A stretch of DNA of 64,000 nucleotides. It comes from Podospora pseudoanserina (Eukaryota; Ascomycota; Sordariomycetes; Sordariales; Podosporaceae). Under the pieces are notes generated by a model. That model did not search any database, was not told the origin of the DNA, and saw only the letters and a list, made by a program, of their open reading frames with translations. Shown here piece after piece: positions 47,961-58,047 of the stretch. The DNA is taken from contig NC_085924.1 in the NCBI RefSeq assembly GCF_035222485.1, forward strand, positions 3,472,001 through 3,536,000, written 5' to 3'. A program made the position numbers and the translations under genes. Position 1 is the stretch's first letter; every line of letters begins with the position of its first letter.

Positions 47961-48947
47961 TCACAAAGGTCCGCGGGAGGCATGCGTGTGACGAGAAACG
48001 GGTTGATACCATCGACTTTTAATCATGGATACAAGATGCGATGATGATCATTGTCGGATTGGCGCGTGTGGGCGTCTTGTGGGGAAATGAACTACACTTC
48101 CTTGTTGATGCATAGATGGCAGCTGGTTTGGGAGTGTCGAAGGGGTGTCTTGTAGACGTAAGACGAAGATTCGAGGTATAACCGATGGCCAAGACCTCAC
48201 AAGCCAGGTTGAATGAAGGGTTCTTGCTTACAGACCAGGAAGAAAATAGCAGGCACACGGATTGGAAGACAATAAGTTCACGACACGGCTTTCACGAGAT
48301 CAGATGGACATCAAACATGATCCCCCAGATCTCCCGCCAAGCCAAACCGTGATGGACGAGCGGGTCAACTCAGGTGTGTTTGCCAATCTTGGCTGTGGTA
48401 TGGATATCAAGACACCAAAGTGGTGGCACTCTTTGTCGAGAGAGAAGCGGACACCAGAGCTGGGGATGGAAAAAGGTGGGGAGGAGGTGGGTGTGTGAAA
48501 AGCAAAGAGTGGACAAGATGGATATTCAATCTGTGGTTGCTTCTGGTTGGAAGGGCGGGATTTTGCTTCATGAGGACCGGTATCCAAGAGAGTAACAGGT
48601 ATGGCGACCAGACCAGACAGTTGGGATTCTTCATGATGGAACAAAACAAAAGTTGAGCAGACTTGGACTGTGATCATCCGTCTATTTCGCGAGAAAAGCA
48701 GCCGAGAGAATGACCACAACTGCAGTAGAAAAGCCGACGAATGCTGTGTGTTGTCCGATGACTTACAAGCCCCCCACCCCCGCAAACATCATCCCCCAAA
48801 ACCCCGTGTCACCCTTAACCTTCCCAAATCCCAAACCTAAACCCATTTCCCAGCGCCAAATCCCATGCATGTCACATCATAACCCTGCCGTAGCTGTATT
48901 ACTTGTATCATCATCCCCCCAAACTCGTCTATTCCCCATCTGGCCAT
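47961..48947. other. Convergent intergenic region
   Basis: 987 bp between two stops. Frames are short and overlap on both strands without features. No gene is seen. Confidence 0.55.
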
Positions 48948-49790
48948 CTATTCCCTCCCCTGCTGCTCCTCAACCCACTCCCTCCACTCCTTGTAACCCT
49001 CATACTCCAACTTCTCCTTCCGCCCCTGATACCTCACAACCTTCAAATCCACCCCCTCCCACCCCTCCTCCCTCCCCGACCACCCGGCCTTCCTCATCAA
49101 GCTGACCAACGTCTCCTCCTTTGTCCACCCCTGCTCGGTAGCCACGTCGGGCAAATACGTAGCCCCGTACCGTCTCCCCCGCTCATAGAAACTGATCCTG
49201 ATCCCGTGCTTCCCCAGCTCCCAATCCATCTTATCCTTTGCATCCTCAAAGTCCGTGAGCAAGGTAACAGCAACCTGCAGCTTTGGCAGCTCCGACGGCG
49301 AAATCGGATGGAACCTGCTGTCCTGCAGGGCCGAAATCAGCGCGTAAGAGGAGAGCCCTGTGGCGAGGGGTTGGGGTTCGAATGTGCCGATGCAGCCGCG
49401 GAGGATGTACCCGTGGCGGGGGTGGTTCGTGTTCCAGGTTATGAAGAGGGGGCTGCTGGAAGCGACCTCTTCTCCTTCTGGGGGCGCAGGGGAGGAGGAG
49501 AGGGATGTTGCTGGGGTTGAGGAGGTTAGGGAGAGGGAGCTCGAGGAGGAGGACGTGGACGAGGAAGATGAGGCTGCCAGCCGGCGGAGGGCGGGGGATT
49601 GTTTTACTGCTGCCTCGCTGCTGCTGCTGCTGCTGCTTGCCTCGGATGTTGTTGTTGCTGCTGCTGGTGTTGTTGATGAAATGTATTCGGCCCATGATTT
49701 CTTGATTTGGTCGAGGGTCATGGGCTTGCGGCCTTGGAGCTCGGCGGCTAGGGTTTCGAAGCAGTAGAGGCAGTGTTCGACTGATGCCAT
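48948..49790 (-). CDS. AMMECR1-domain protein
   Basis: Single exon, 280 residues. The conserved AMMECR1 hallmark LRGCIGTFEPQPLATGL lies near residue 130, followed by YALISALQDSRFHPISPSEL and VAVTLLTDFEDAKDKMDWEL. GKHGIRISFYERGRRYGATYLPD is the next family block, then EQGWTKEETLVSLMRKAGW. Such proteins are conserved from archaea to man; their biochemical role is not settled, with a nucleic-acid or radical-enzyme role suggested. A Ser/Ala-rich insert of about 60 residues sits between the N-terminal MASVEHCLYCFETLAAEL block and the core, partly coded by a GCT/CTG repeat. The start is the only upstream ATG in frame. Codons change from C-ending (5') to G-ending (3') near 49330. Confidence 0.94.
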   Translation of the reverse strand: MASVEHCLYCFETLAAELQGRKPMTLDQIKKSWAEYISSTTPAAATTTSEASSSSSSSEAAVKQSPALRRLAASSSSSTSSSSSSLSLTSSTPATSLSSSPAPPEGEEVASSSPLFITWNTNHPRHGYILRGCIGTFEPQPLATGLSSYALISALQDSRFHPISPSELPKLQVAVTLLTDFEDAKDKMDWELGKHGIRISFYERGRRYGATYLPDVATEQGWTKEETLVSLMRKAGWSGREEGWEGVDLKVVRYQGRKEKLEYEGYKEWREWVEEQQGRE

Positions 49791-51580
49791 TTTGGGTGGT
49801 TATTGCTTTGTTGTCGTTGTTGTTGTTGTTTTTATTTGTTGTTTTTTTGTTTGTTTCTTGTTTGTTCGTTTTTTATTTGTTTTTTGGGTATTTCTGACGG
49901 CGGTTAGAAACTGACGACGAAAAAAAAAAGAAAAAAAAAGAGGAAACATATAAGTTTCCGGCCCGCCGTCAGGGCCCAAAATCAAGAAAGCTGCTGGCGA
50001 AGGCGGTGGCACATCCGGACGGTTTCCAGGAGAGGCGGGGGAATGGAGGGGGCAATCGATCCGGGGAGTGGTGGATAGAGACTAGACCAGAGAGGGGGGG
50101 GGGCGTTGCAGTTCAACGGCTGGGAGACACACACTGCCGTGACAGGGGCGGTACTCGTAGCCGCTGGCCCCACCCATGGAATTTTGTTTCTCGGGACGAG
50201 TCGGTCCAGTGTTCCCACGCGCGCGCTGAAGTTGGCCAGCTGCCGGTCGTGATCTGTTGACCTGGGAAAGTTTGGGATGAATCTAGGAACTTCTGGTTGT
50301 TTGAGCGCAAATGACGAAGGGAGAACCTTGATGTCCACCAGCGGGTCTTCTGGCAGACTCCACACTCTCTGACGCACCCCCGTCATGCATTTGGCCATGC
50401 TCTTTTGCTTGTGTTTGAGTACCTGCAATCGGCAGCTGTCGCCTTTCTGTCCTGTTTATGTCCTGCCTCATCACAAAAACCCTTTGTCTCTCTACAGTCG
50501 GGTCCAACAAGAGCCCATCACCTACCTCAATTCCCGAGGCGACCGCAAACAATGGCCCTCGACTGGCCAGCACGTGGTCGATTGGTCGATTCATCCGGCC
50601 TCTCAGCTTCTTGATGTTGAGGGGGTTGATAACAGCAGCGCCAAGTCTTGAAACAAGGGGAAAGCCCCGACACCTGTCCACCCGCTGTCTCTTGGAAACA
50701 CCACGACTGCCAGTTCTCCATCATCTTGCAGGTGCTTGTCATTTTGCTGAGCACCGGCGCACGCACAGGGCAGGGAGCTCTGGCAAAGCTGTGCGATGCT
50801 GTGGCTCACAGACACGGAAGCCCACTCCGCCATCTGGAACGTCCCAAGCCCGGCTCGCCGTCTTCCGGCAGCTCTTCCCAGCTTCGGCGTCCCTTTTGCC
50901 AATGCAACCCCCCGAAGCGGACACGCTGCCGGTTTCAACCCCTGGATCAGAAAAGCTTCATTCCCCTAGCTCCCTTTTCTACGTCGCTTTGTTTCGTGCC
51001 ATTCGCAACAAGCTTAACGGCTTGACAACGAGAGGCTAACAACCGGCCCTTCCAAGAAGGTCTAGATTCAGCGCCTGGACCGGCGCTTCTAGATGTCTTG
51101 GGAGATGTGGTATCTTCTGTTGACTTGATACTCGCATCCCCAGCAGCACATCCCAAAGAGCAACTCCCGGCTTGCTTACCCCGTGTTTGCCATGAAGCCC
51201 TCGTCTCAAGTGTGTACGTGTTTGGATTCGCGGGTGTGGCGCATGCTGATTAGGGGGGAGATCTGCTCACAGATCTCCTTGCGTACCGCTTGCCCCTTCT
51301 GAAACACACGGTTCGTCCATCAACCATCGTGGATCCTGATCTGCCACCAAAGAAAATACAAATATCAATGCCGTTGCTCCCCTCCCCGATCCCGTGTCTT
51401 GTCCCTTTTCTCTCTCCATCCCGCTAGCTTGTTCAACCTTTTGGCCGTGTTTTATTTTCCGTCTTCTTCTTCTTCTTCTTCTTCAAGTCTGCATATTTTC
51501 ATCTGCTCGTCGCCGGTCGACATTATCTTACTTCCTTTCGTCTCTCCCGACATCAACATACTCAACAAAACCCAGTCAAC
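49791..51580. other. 1.8-kb divergent intergenic region
   Basis: Promoter side of AMMECR1 and of the secreted peptide gene. It contains T/G-rich DNA after 49800 and a (CTT)7 run near 51463-51483 in the probable leader of the peptide gene. The largest frame (50458-51039 +) has no recognisable feature. Confidence 0.5.
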
Positions 51581-51841
51581 ATGAAGTTCATCGCCGCCGT
51601 CCTTGCTCTGGCCACTGTTGCCTTTGCCTACCCCACCGTCAACATGAATGGTGAGTTAAGAGTCAGGAGGGGTGGTGGCAAAAATCTACAGGCAGACACA
51701 CTGACCGACTCTTATCTAGCCCCGGTCAAGCGTCAAAACATTGTCACCGCCGACGTCTCGGCCCCGGCCATGACCGATGCCTCTGGCAACGTCGTTCCGT
51801 TTGACGCCACCAGAGTTGACCAGGCCCGCCGCAAGCTCTAA
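51581..51841 (+). CDS. Small secreted protein, 63 residues, with possible KEX2 site
   Basis: Exons 51581-51650 and 51720-51841; the intron has GTGAGT, a CTGAC branch and CTAG and splits an Ala codon. The N-terminus MKFIAAVLALATVAFA is a clean signal peptide, with cleavage likely after Ala16. The propeptide-like YPTVNMNAPVKR ends in Lys-Arg at 27-28, then a 35-residue peptide begins QNIVTADVSAP and ends in RRKL. There are no cysteines. The reading without splicing gives 86 residues with a basic insert but has intron-like edges, so the spliced form is preferred. A CT-rich leader just upstream is typical of strongly expressed fungal genes. Function unknown; a processed extracellular peptide is possible. 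Confidence 0.75.
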   Translation: MKFIAAVLALATVAFAYPTVNMNGELRVRRGGGKNLQADTLTDSYLAPVKRQNIVTADVSAPAMTDASGNVVPFDATRVDQARRKL

Positions 51842-52564
51842 GAAGCTTCCACAAGCACACAGTAACAGCACATTGTGGGCCTGCCAAACACCAAACATGA
51901 CGGCCCAGCACAGCCCATATAATGAACGGCTCTACTTTATGACTCTTTGATTGGGGGAAAACAATGGGAAACGGAACTTTATCGGAAAGGAAGGGGATAG
52001 GAGGGGGGGGACAGCCACAACATCTTTATCTTTCAGCGCCGGATAACAGGAACCTCTCTGGGCAGATTTATTTTTTTGGCTTGCTTGCTTTTTGGGGTGG
52101 ATGTTTTGGGGGAAAATAAAACACATTTTTCCTTGGCCTTTTTTGGCGGGGGCATCACTTCATTATATCCTAACCTGAACTCCTTGCTCCGTGAACCAAA
52201 AATCATCGACAAAACTCCTGGTATCCAAAACAAACCTCCTGCCAGCATCACCTCAACAACCCCTCCCTCGTCCTCCCTGCATCCTCCCTCTCCTCAAGCA
52301 ATCACCTCCGTCCTCCAACTCTGCTGCCTAGAAACATGAATCTCCGGCACAGCCATGTGCACCACCCCCGCGTTGCGCACCACGCTGCCACTTCGCCCGG
52401 TCATGCTGCTGCTCGGACTGACATCACTCCCTACTTGCCCGCCAGCAGCCCAACCAAGCTCCCCGCTCGGCGCCCTGTCAATCTCCCTCTCCAACCCGGT
52501 CCCACTGGGCGAGATCTCTCTGACTGTGACACCCGTCCTGCCTGACGCCACCGAGCCGTGTTGT
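51842..52564. other. Convergent 3' intergenic region
   Basis: 723 bp between two stops. An open frame on the minus strand (52294-52893) overlaps the next gene in another frame and looks like a shadow. Confidence 0.55.
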
Positions 52565-53325
52565 TCAGAACTGAGGTGACCGGGTCTGGGATTCACATGA
52601 CGTGTCCCACTTCCCCTCCCCACTGACACGACGATCCTCACTCTCCACCGTCCTGGCGTAATCATACCTGTAACTGGCACTATCCCGATCATAAGGCTTG
52701 ACAATCCCCGTGATCCTCCCCGCGGCTCCAGCCATAAAAATCCCCGGTTCCGCACGCTTAACCTCGTCAGTGAGGTGATATTGTTCGTATTTTCTCGACT
52801 CCCTGTGCTTGAGGACCGCGTACGCAAACGAAGACAACGAAGCAGCAAGAAGACCACAGTCAAGACTGAGCCCGATGGTGGGGTAATGCCCATCTAGCTG
52901 TCGCAAATGGGCTACAACATCGAGACCCAACACGGCAAGCGAGAGCACAAGTTTGACGAGGTTGGTGGAGAGGAGGAGGAAGGGGGTGAGGCGGGAGGTG
53001 ATGAAGCGCGCCAGTTCGAGGATTGTGAGGAGGAGGGAGAGGAGGTTGAAGAGGATGTTTGTTGCTTCCCATCTACGCGTTGCGAGCAAAATGTTAGAGG
53101 GTGATGGGCGGGAGGGGGGCAGACATACACTACTTCGACCATGGGAATGGAACCGTTCTTCTTCTCGGCCGAGTAATGCTCGAATGTTTCTGCGAGTCGG
53201 TAGGCGAATATACCCATGAGGCAGAGGAGGATGAGGATCTGGAGGAGCCAGGAGGGGAAAAGGAGTGAGCGGCGCCACCGGGAGCGGTCGTGTTGGAAGG
53301 CTTCGAGGTCGAGTTTGTTGACCAT
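52565..53325 (-). CDS. Four-helix membrane protein (MARVEL-like topology)
   Basis: Exons 53325-53129 and 53072-52565, giving 234 residues. Four membrane segments are clear: LLQILILLCLMGIFAYRL (about 26-43), ILFNLLSLLLTILELARFI (about 70-88), LVKLVLSLAVLGLDVVAHL (about 102-120) and LDCGLLAASLSSFAYAVL (about 132-149). The N-terminus is short and basic. The cytosolic tail of about 80 residues is charged and Tyr-rich (YDRDSASYRYDYARTVES). The size and spacing fit MARVEL-type or related fungal four-helix proteins of the cell cortex, but no family motif proves this. The intron has GTATGT and CTAAC signals and keeps frame. Function unknown. Confidence 0.75.
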
Positions 53326-54347
53326 TTTTGACTGTTTTAACAGCTACGCGACGACAATATCCAAAGCAATGATATTCGACAAAACTCTCAAGTTCTCCAA
53401 AGTCTTGTTATCCCATTCCAATTCATAAATATAAAACCCTCTCAAAATCCCAGCCGCAAGATGGTTGGGGCGGGGGACAGAGACAGAAAAGTCCAACCAA
53501 GTATCAGGCTGATGTTACTGATGCTGCTGCTGCTGTGTTTTGCCCGTGGCCGTATGTTTGTTGGCTATCAGGCTTATGTCGTGTCGTCGTCGGGTTCCGA
53601 CGTTTGGTTTCGCACAATTCTCCCAATAATTCGCAAACAAAAAGCTTCATCCAATATATTCATCAAGAAAGAGAAGAAGTAGAAGAAGAAGAAGAAGAAA
53701 ATAAAAAAGAGAACCCAAAAAGACGAAGCGACTCACACACCCGAGAGGCTGCCTCAACTTCTGCTCAGCCCTCAATCCGCCCGCCATCTTCTTTAACATC
53801 ACTCACCACCCCACCACGTCCCCTCGACCGACAGCTGCTGCACGTCTTTCTTTTACTCTTCTCCAATTAAACAGCTCAGCCCCTCCTTCCGAAAGCGCGT
53901 CGTCGTCCTCTGCCTACTAGCCTGAGCCTTTTTCCCCTCTCGAGCCCAACGGCTGAGGGGTTGCAGATGTCGGTCACCTCATCATCAGGTGCGTCAAGCT
54001 CTGTTGTCAGTCCACAGCGCCCCCAGAAGGCTGTGAAGAAAGCAGCGTCCACCTTGGCTTGGCTGGAGGCCGTTGATTGGGCTGATCGCGGTGGAGTTGG
54101 CCGCTTTGGGGTAATGTGGCTTACACTGTGGGCGGATCCGGGGCTGTTGGGTTGGCGCGGGGGTTATTTTGGGGTAGCACTGCGAGGGTTATGCATTGGA
54201 AAGGTATTTTGTGTATAATTATTTGAGATTTTCTACTGTTCTTCGCTGGGAGCAATGACCGAGCATTAAGAGATCATCAAGACTGACAGACCATTCCACG
54301 GCGCGCTGGAATGGTTCCGAGATCCGGGCCGGCTCTTTGTCCTCCTC
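53326..54347. other. Intergenic region
   Basis: 1.0 kb between genes on the same strand: promoter of the four-helix protein and 3' region of the transcription factor. It includes a GAA-rich stretch (53666-53705). No gene is seen. Confidence 0.55.
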
Positions 54348-56790
54348 TTACTGGGTAGCATCAGCATAATAATTCTCCCACGAAAACCAGTCAAACGTCG
54401 CCTCCAACGGCCTCTTGACACCCCTATTCTGCTGCTGCTGCTGCTGCTGCTCCTCCTCCTCCTCCTCCTCCTCTCCCGCCGTCCCATCACCAACACCAAA
54501 GTCGATATCTCCTGGAAATCCCATGGGCTGGGGCACCCAACTGAGGAACCTGTCGATATCAACACCCTCTAGTGAGAATAAGTCTTGCTGGTCAGGCATC
54601 ACCATCTCAGGGGGGTGCTGCGAGAGGTCCGGTTGGTCCTGCGGTTGGGAGAAGCCCGTCGGGTGAGTGACATCCTCCTGCAATGCAGAACTGAACGGTA
54701 TACTTCCAGTTGTTTCGGCCACGTGCCTTCTCGCCAGCCTCAGGAATATCTCGGCCGTTTTTTGCAGCTTGGCCGTCAAATCTCTGAGGAGAGTGAGCAG
54801 CGGCTGCAGAGCAATGATGTACTCCACCACCGTCTCGAGCAGTCTGAGGTCGGAAGGCACTGTTTCCGCTCTGGGGTTGGTGACGATGTGCCCGAATACC
54901 ACGAAGAAGGGGGTGAACGGGTAGTAGAGGAGATGCCTTGTCTCTGTCAGCTTGGATCCCGACCCAGTTGAAAGACAAATACGCACCATATAACCCCGTT
55001 GTAAACCGGATCCCACCCCGAAATCGTCATGGGCAAAATCCCAATCGCCTGCCTCGCGCTCTCCACCCTCAACCCCCGGTCCCCCGGCGAGTCCTTTGTC
55101 AGAATAATCAGCACATGCAGATACCGAAACTTGACCGTAAACTCATACAACCTCATCACCTTCTCCCTCTTCACATCAACCCCCGCTCCCGGCACCCCCC
55201 CTTGTCGTTCCCTCTCCACCCCCCTCCGAAACGTCTCATCCGTCTCCCTGAACCACTCCGCCAACCTCCCCTTCAAGACCTCCCTCTCCTCTTCTGTCCC
55301 CTCCCCCTTCCCCAAATACTCCAACACCCTCCCGCTCAGCTTGGCCAGCTCGACATTCCTCAGAAAGATATACCCCCCAAACTCGGCATCCACCCCCTCA
55401 ACCCCCTTAGCCCTCCTCTGATCCGTCAAGTGCGGCCTGAAAGCCCCAAACCACTCCCCCCTCGGCATCTCCACCCGCTCAACATCCACCCCCTCCCACA
55501 ACCCAACCTGCGATCGTCCGAACGTCAAAGCACAACACTTTTCCATGTTGTAAATCGCCCAAAACAGGGCCAAACCCCTCTGTTTTTCCTCTTCCCCTTC
55601 CCCTTCCCTTCCCTTCCTCTGCCCCCCCTCCCTCCCATAGTCTTAAGGCTTGCGCCATACGGCATAGGTGACTGCAGAGCATCCAGCTTACGTTTGGGCT
55701 CGCCGCGAAATCTTCCCCGTGAAAGCTGAGCATGGTGAAGGCTGCGATGTTTACCTTGCTGGGGTGGAGGTATAAAGACGCGTTTTGGAGGGCTAGGCGG
55801 ACGTTGTGACGCCAGTGGGGGACGGAGGAGGGGAAGAGGGTGGCGGTTATGGGGGAGGAGAGGAGGAAGTAGTTTGTGTAGATTATCCAGCCGGGGCCAC
55901 GGTGCCGGGGGAGAAGATGATGGTCGAGAGGAGGCGGGGGGAGGGGGGGTGAAGAAGGGGAGGCGAAGAGGGTTAAGGGGTGAATTCTGTTGGCGTCAGT
56001 TGGGGGGATCAGAAAAGGGGGTAAATGGGGGATCATACTGGAGATGATGAGGTTGCCGGTTTCAAGGGAGGGACGATGTACTGTCTGTTGTCGTGGGGGC
56101 CGAGGTCGAGGGACATGTCGAGGCGGAAGGAGGTGAGGGTGTTGGATAGGTCGGTGAGGTTTTGGAGGGCGAGGTTGTGGTCGTTGTGATCGTCGTGGTC
56201 GTCGTGGCTGGGGATGATGTTTCCCAAATGTGCGTTGGCTTCGTCGAGGGAGGAGATGGCGGGGGGCGTGATAGTGCATGTTGCTTTTGAGCGCGTTGAT
56301 CTGTCTGTTTCGTCTGGTTGTTTTGCTGCCGGGTTTGACTCGGGCTTTGGCTCTTGGGAGCTCTTGGCCTCGGTGACAGCGAGCAGTTTTGTCACGGCGG
56401 CTGTGAGAGTCTGCAGCGTGGCCTCGATTCGGTCAAGTCGGTCAGGGAGAGAAGAGCTAACAAAGATGTTTGCTGGTTCCAGGGTTGCTGACGACGGAGC
56501 TGCCACCGGAGCTGCCACCGGGTCGGGAAACTGCCTGGCATAGTTGCATGGTCCAGGCCATGGCTTGCAAGCGGCGCATTTGGGAATTTCGCGGGTGCAT
56601 CTTTCACTGTTAGCTTCCATCTCTGTGCTTCTAGCCTAGAGAGATGCTGACTTTGTCTTCCTCTTCTTACAGCTCTCGCACTTGATGTTGTCAGTTATGC
56701 CAGCCCGAGTCCATCTCTCATCAGAGCATTTCTTACCGCATAGCGAGCCACCTTGGGCCGACCCTCCATCTCTGCACTCGAACTATCCAT
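54348..56790 (-). CDS. Zn2Cys6 transcription factor with fungal-specific TF domain; one-base frame break
   Basis: Exons read as 56790-56737, 56680-56652, 56600-56082, 55986-54987, 54936-54348. The zinc cluster CESCKKRKTKCTREIPKC then CAACKPWPGPC lies across introns 1-2, near residues 19-46. A coiled linker follows (RLDRIEATLQTLTAAVTKLL), then the TF domain: RGPGWIIYTNYFLLSSP, VNIAAFTMLSFHGEDFAASP, SHLCRMAQALRL, and in another frame ALFWAIYNMEKCCALTFGRS. The two frames of exon 4 meet in a G-rich stretch with a seven-base G run (55622-55628); total exon length is 2191, one base more than a multiple of three. No intron signal explains the change. A real one-base insertion or a sequence error are both possible. 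The C-terminus has Glu and Gln runs and ends in SWENYYADATQ. The target genes are unknown. Confidence 0.8.
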
Positions 56791-57038
56791 CAATTTTCCA
56801 CCTCACACAATACTTCAGCCAACTCGAACATCGAACATGTTGTTGAAGCAGTCTTTGTTATGCCAAGACCGTTGGATGCCTTGTTGTGTAACCAAAGCGA
56901 TCTGGCCAATCAGATCATCGCAAGCACATGCCGTTGAGAAACAACAGCAGTCGTCCCTTGCTTTGTTGGGGAGTTGTTGGCCATGGTGATTTTCTCACAA
57001 CGCTTCCTTGATAAGCTGTAAAAGTAAGCATGAGTATC
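56791..57038. other. Promoter region between the transcription factor and 5S
   Basis: 248 bp; TF promoter and 5S upstream DNA. No other feature. Confidence 0.5.
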
Positions 57039-57157
57039 ACATACGACCATAGGCAGTTGAATACACGGGATCCCGTCCGCTCTCCCCTAGTTAAGCAATT
57101 GACCGCCAGACCAGTACTCAGGTGGGTGACCACTGGGGAATCCCTGGTGTTGTATGT
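57039..57157 (+). rRNA. 5S rRNA gene
   Basis: 119 nt beginning ACATACGACCATAGG and ending GTTGTATGT, whose ends pair as helix I. It contains GGGATCCCGTCCGCTCTCCC, the A-box-like TAGTTAAGC and the C-box region GGTGGGTGACCAC followed by GGGAATCCC, very close to Neurospora 5S. A single copy standing alone fits the dispersed 5S genes of sordariomycetes. Confidence 0.95.
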
Positions 57158-57161
57158 TTTT
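57157..57161 (+). terminator. Pol III terminator of 5S rRNA
   Basis: T5 run at the 3' end of the 5S gene. Confidence 0.85.
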
Positions 57162-58047
57162 GACTTTTTATTCCTCTTTCATATCGTTCTGTTTCCTTTA
57201 AAATGGTGTTGAAGCATGTTTTTTGGCCTTCTTATGCTCAGAAATGCTCAAAGGTGAGGTGTCGTGATTTGGCATTTTCACTCTAAACCGCTGCGAGCGA
57301 TTTATCCTGACTGAAAGTGCTCTTCTAATCGGAGGGATGTCTTTGCAACCCAGGCAACTGTATTTTGACTGACCCCACGCAGCCCCTTTTTTACCTCCTG
57401 GTCTTGGCATCAGAGACAGTTTCTGTTGATCCCTAACCACCCATATCAAGTCATTTTATATTACCATGTATGCAAGTTCGCAACGGTCATGTTTCTGGCT
57501 TGATTCTGCTCCCATTTGAATACTAAGGAGAAGAACGTGATGCTATGGTATGAGATGGAGAGGAACTACAGAGCAGAGCAAAAGGATGACAATGTAAACC
57601 TTCACTCAGGCTGGTCAAAGCCCCTAGATGAGGTCGACAGGATCGAGATTCGGTCGACTATTATGTAGACACCCTGCCCCACATAATGACCAGCAAAAGT
57701 AAGTTAACCTATATTATATTATATCCCATACCTCAAAAGACAAATTAGGTCATAAGCCTTTTAACCAGAAAGGCCCATTAACTCTCTTTAAAGGCCTATC
57801 GGCTGTCTTCAAAGGCCTATTCGCTATCTTCAAAAGCATACGACCATTCTTTCAAAGCATAATTCACAATATGATATGGGTAAACCTACTTGTGTGTGTC
57901 AACTATTTTGTGGTGAGGGTGATAGGGTCATCCCCACGCCTTGTCGCTCATAAACTCATCTCCTCAAGAGTGAAATGCATTGGACCTTTTTCCGCTTGGG
58001 CTGCATGATCCATCATTCTCAGCCACTGTCCTCCCTAGACGTGAACT
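57162..58047. other. AT-rich region between 5S and NLR 3' end
   Basis: 886 bp, clearly more AT-rich than most of the window from about 57480. It contains the 21-bp tandem repeat and a 100-codon open frame on the + strand (57703-58008). No established gene is seen. Confidence 0.5.
57766..57870. repeat. 21-bp degenerate tandem repeat, about 5 copies
   Basis: Units start at about 57766, 57787, 57808, 57829 and 57850 with consensus TTYAAAGGCCTATYSGCTRTC, decaying towards both ends. The period is exactly 21. It lies 180-280 bp beyond the NLR stop, probably in its 3' UTR. Confidence 0.8.
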
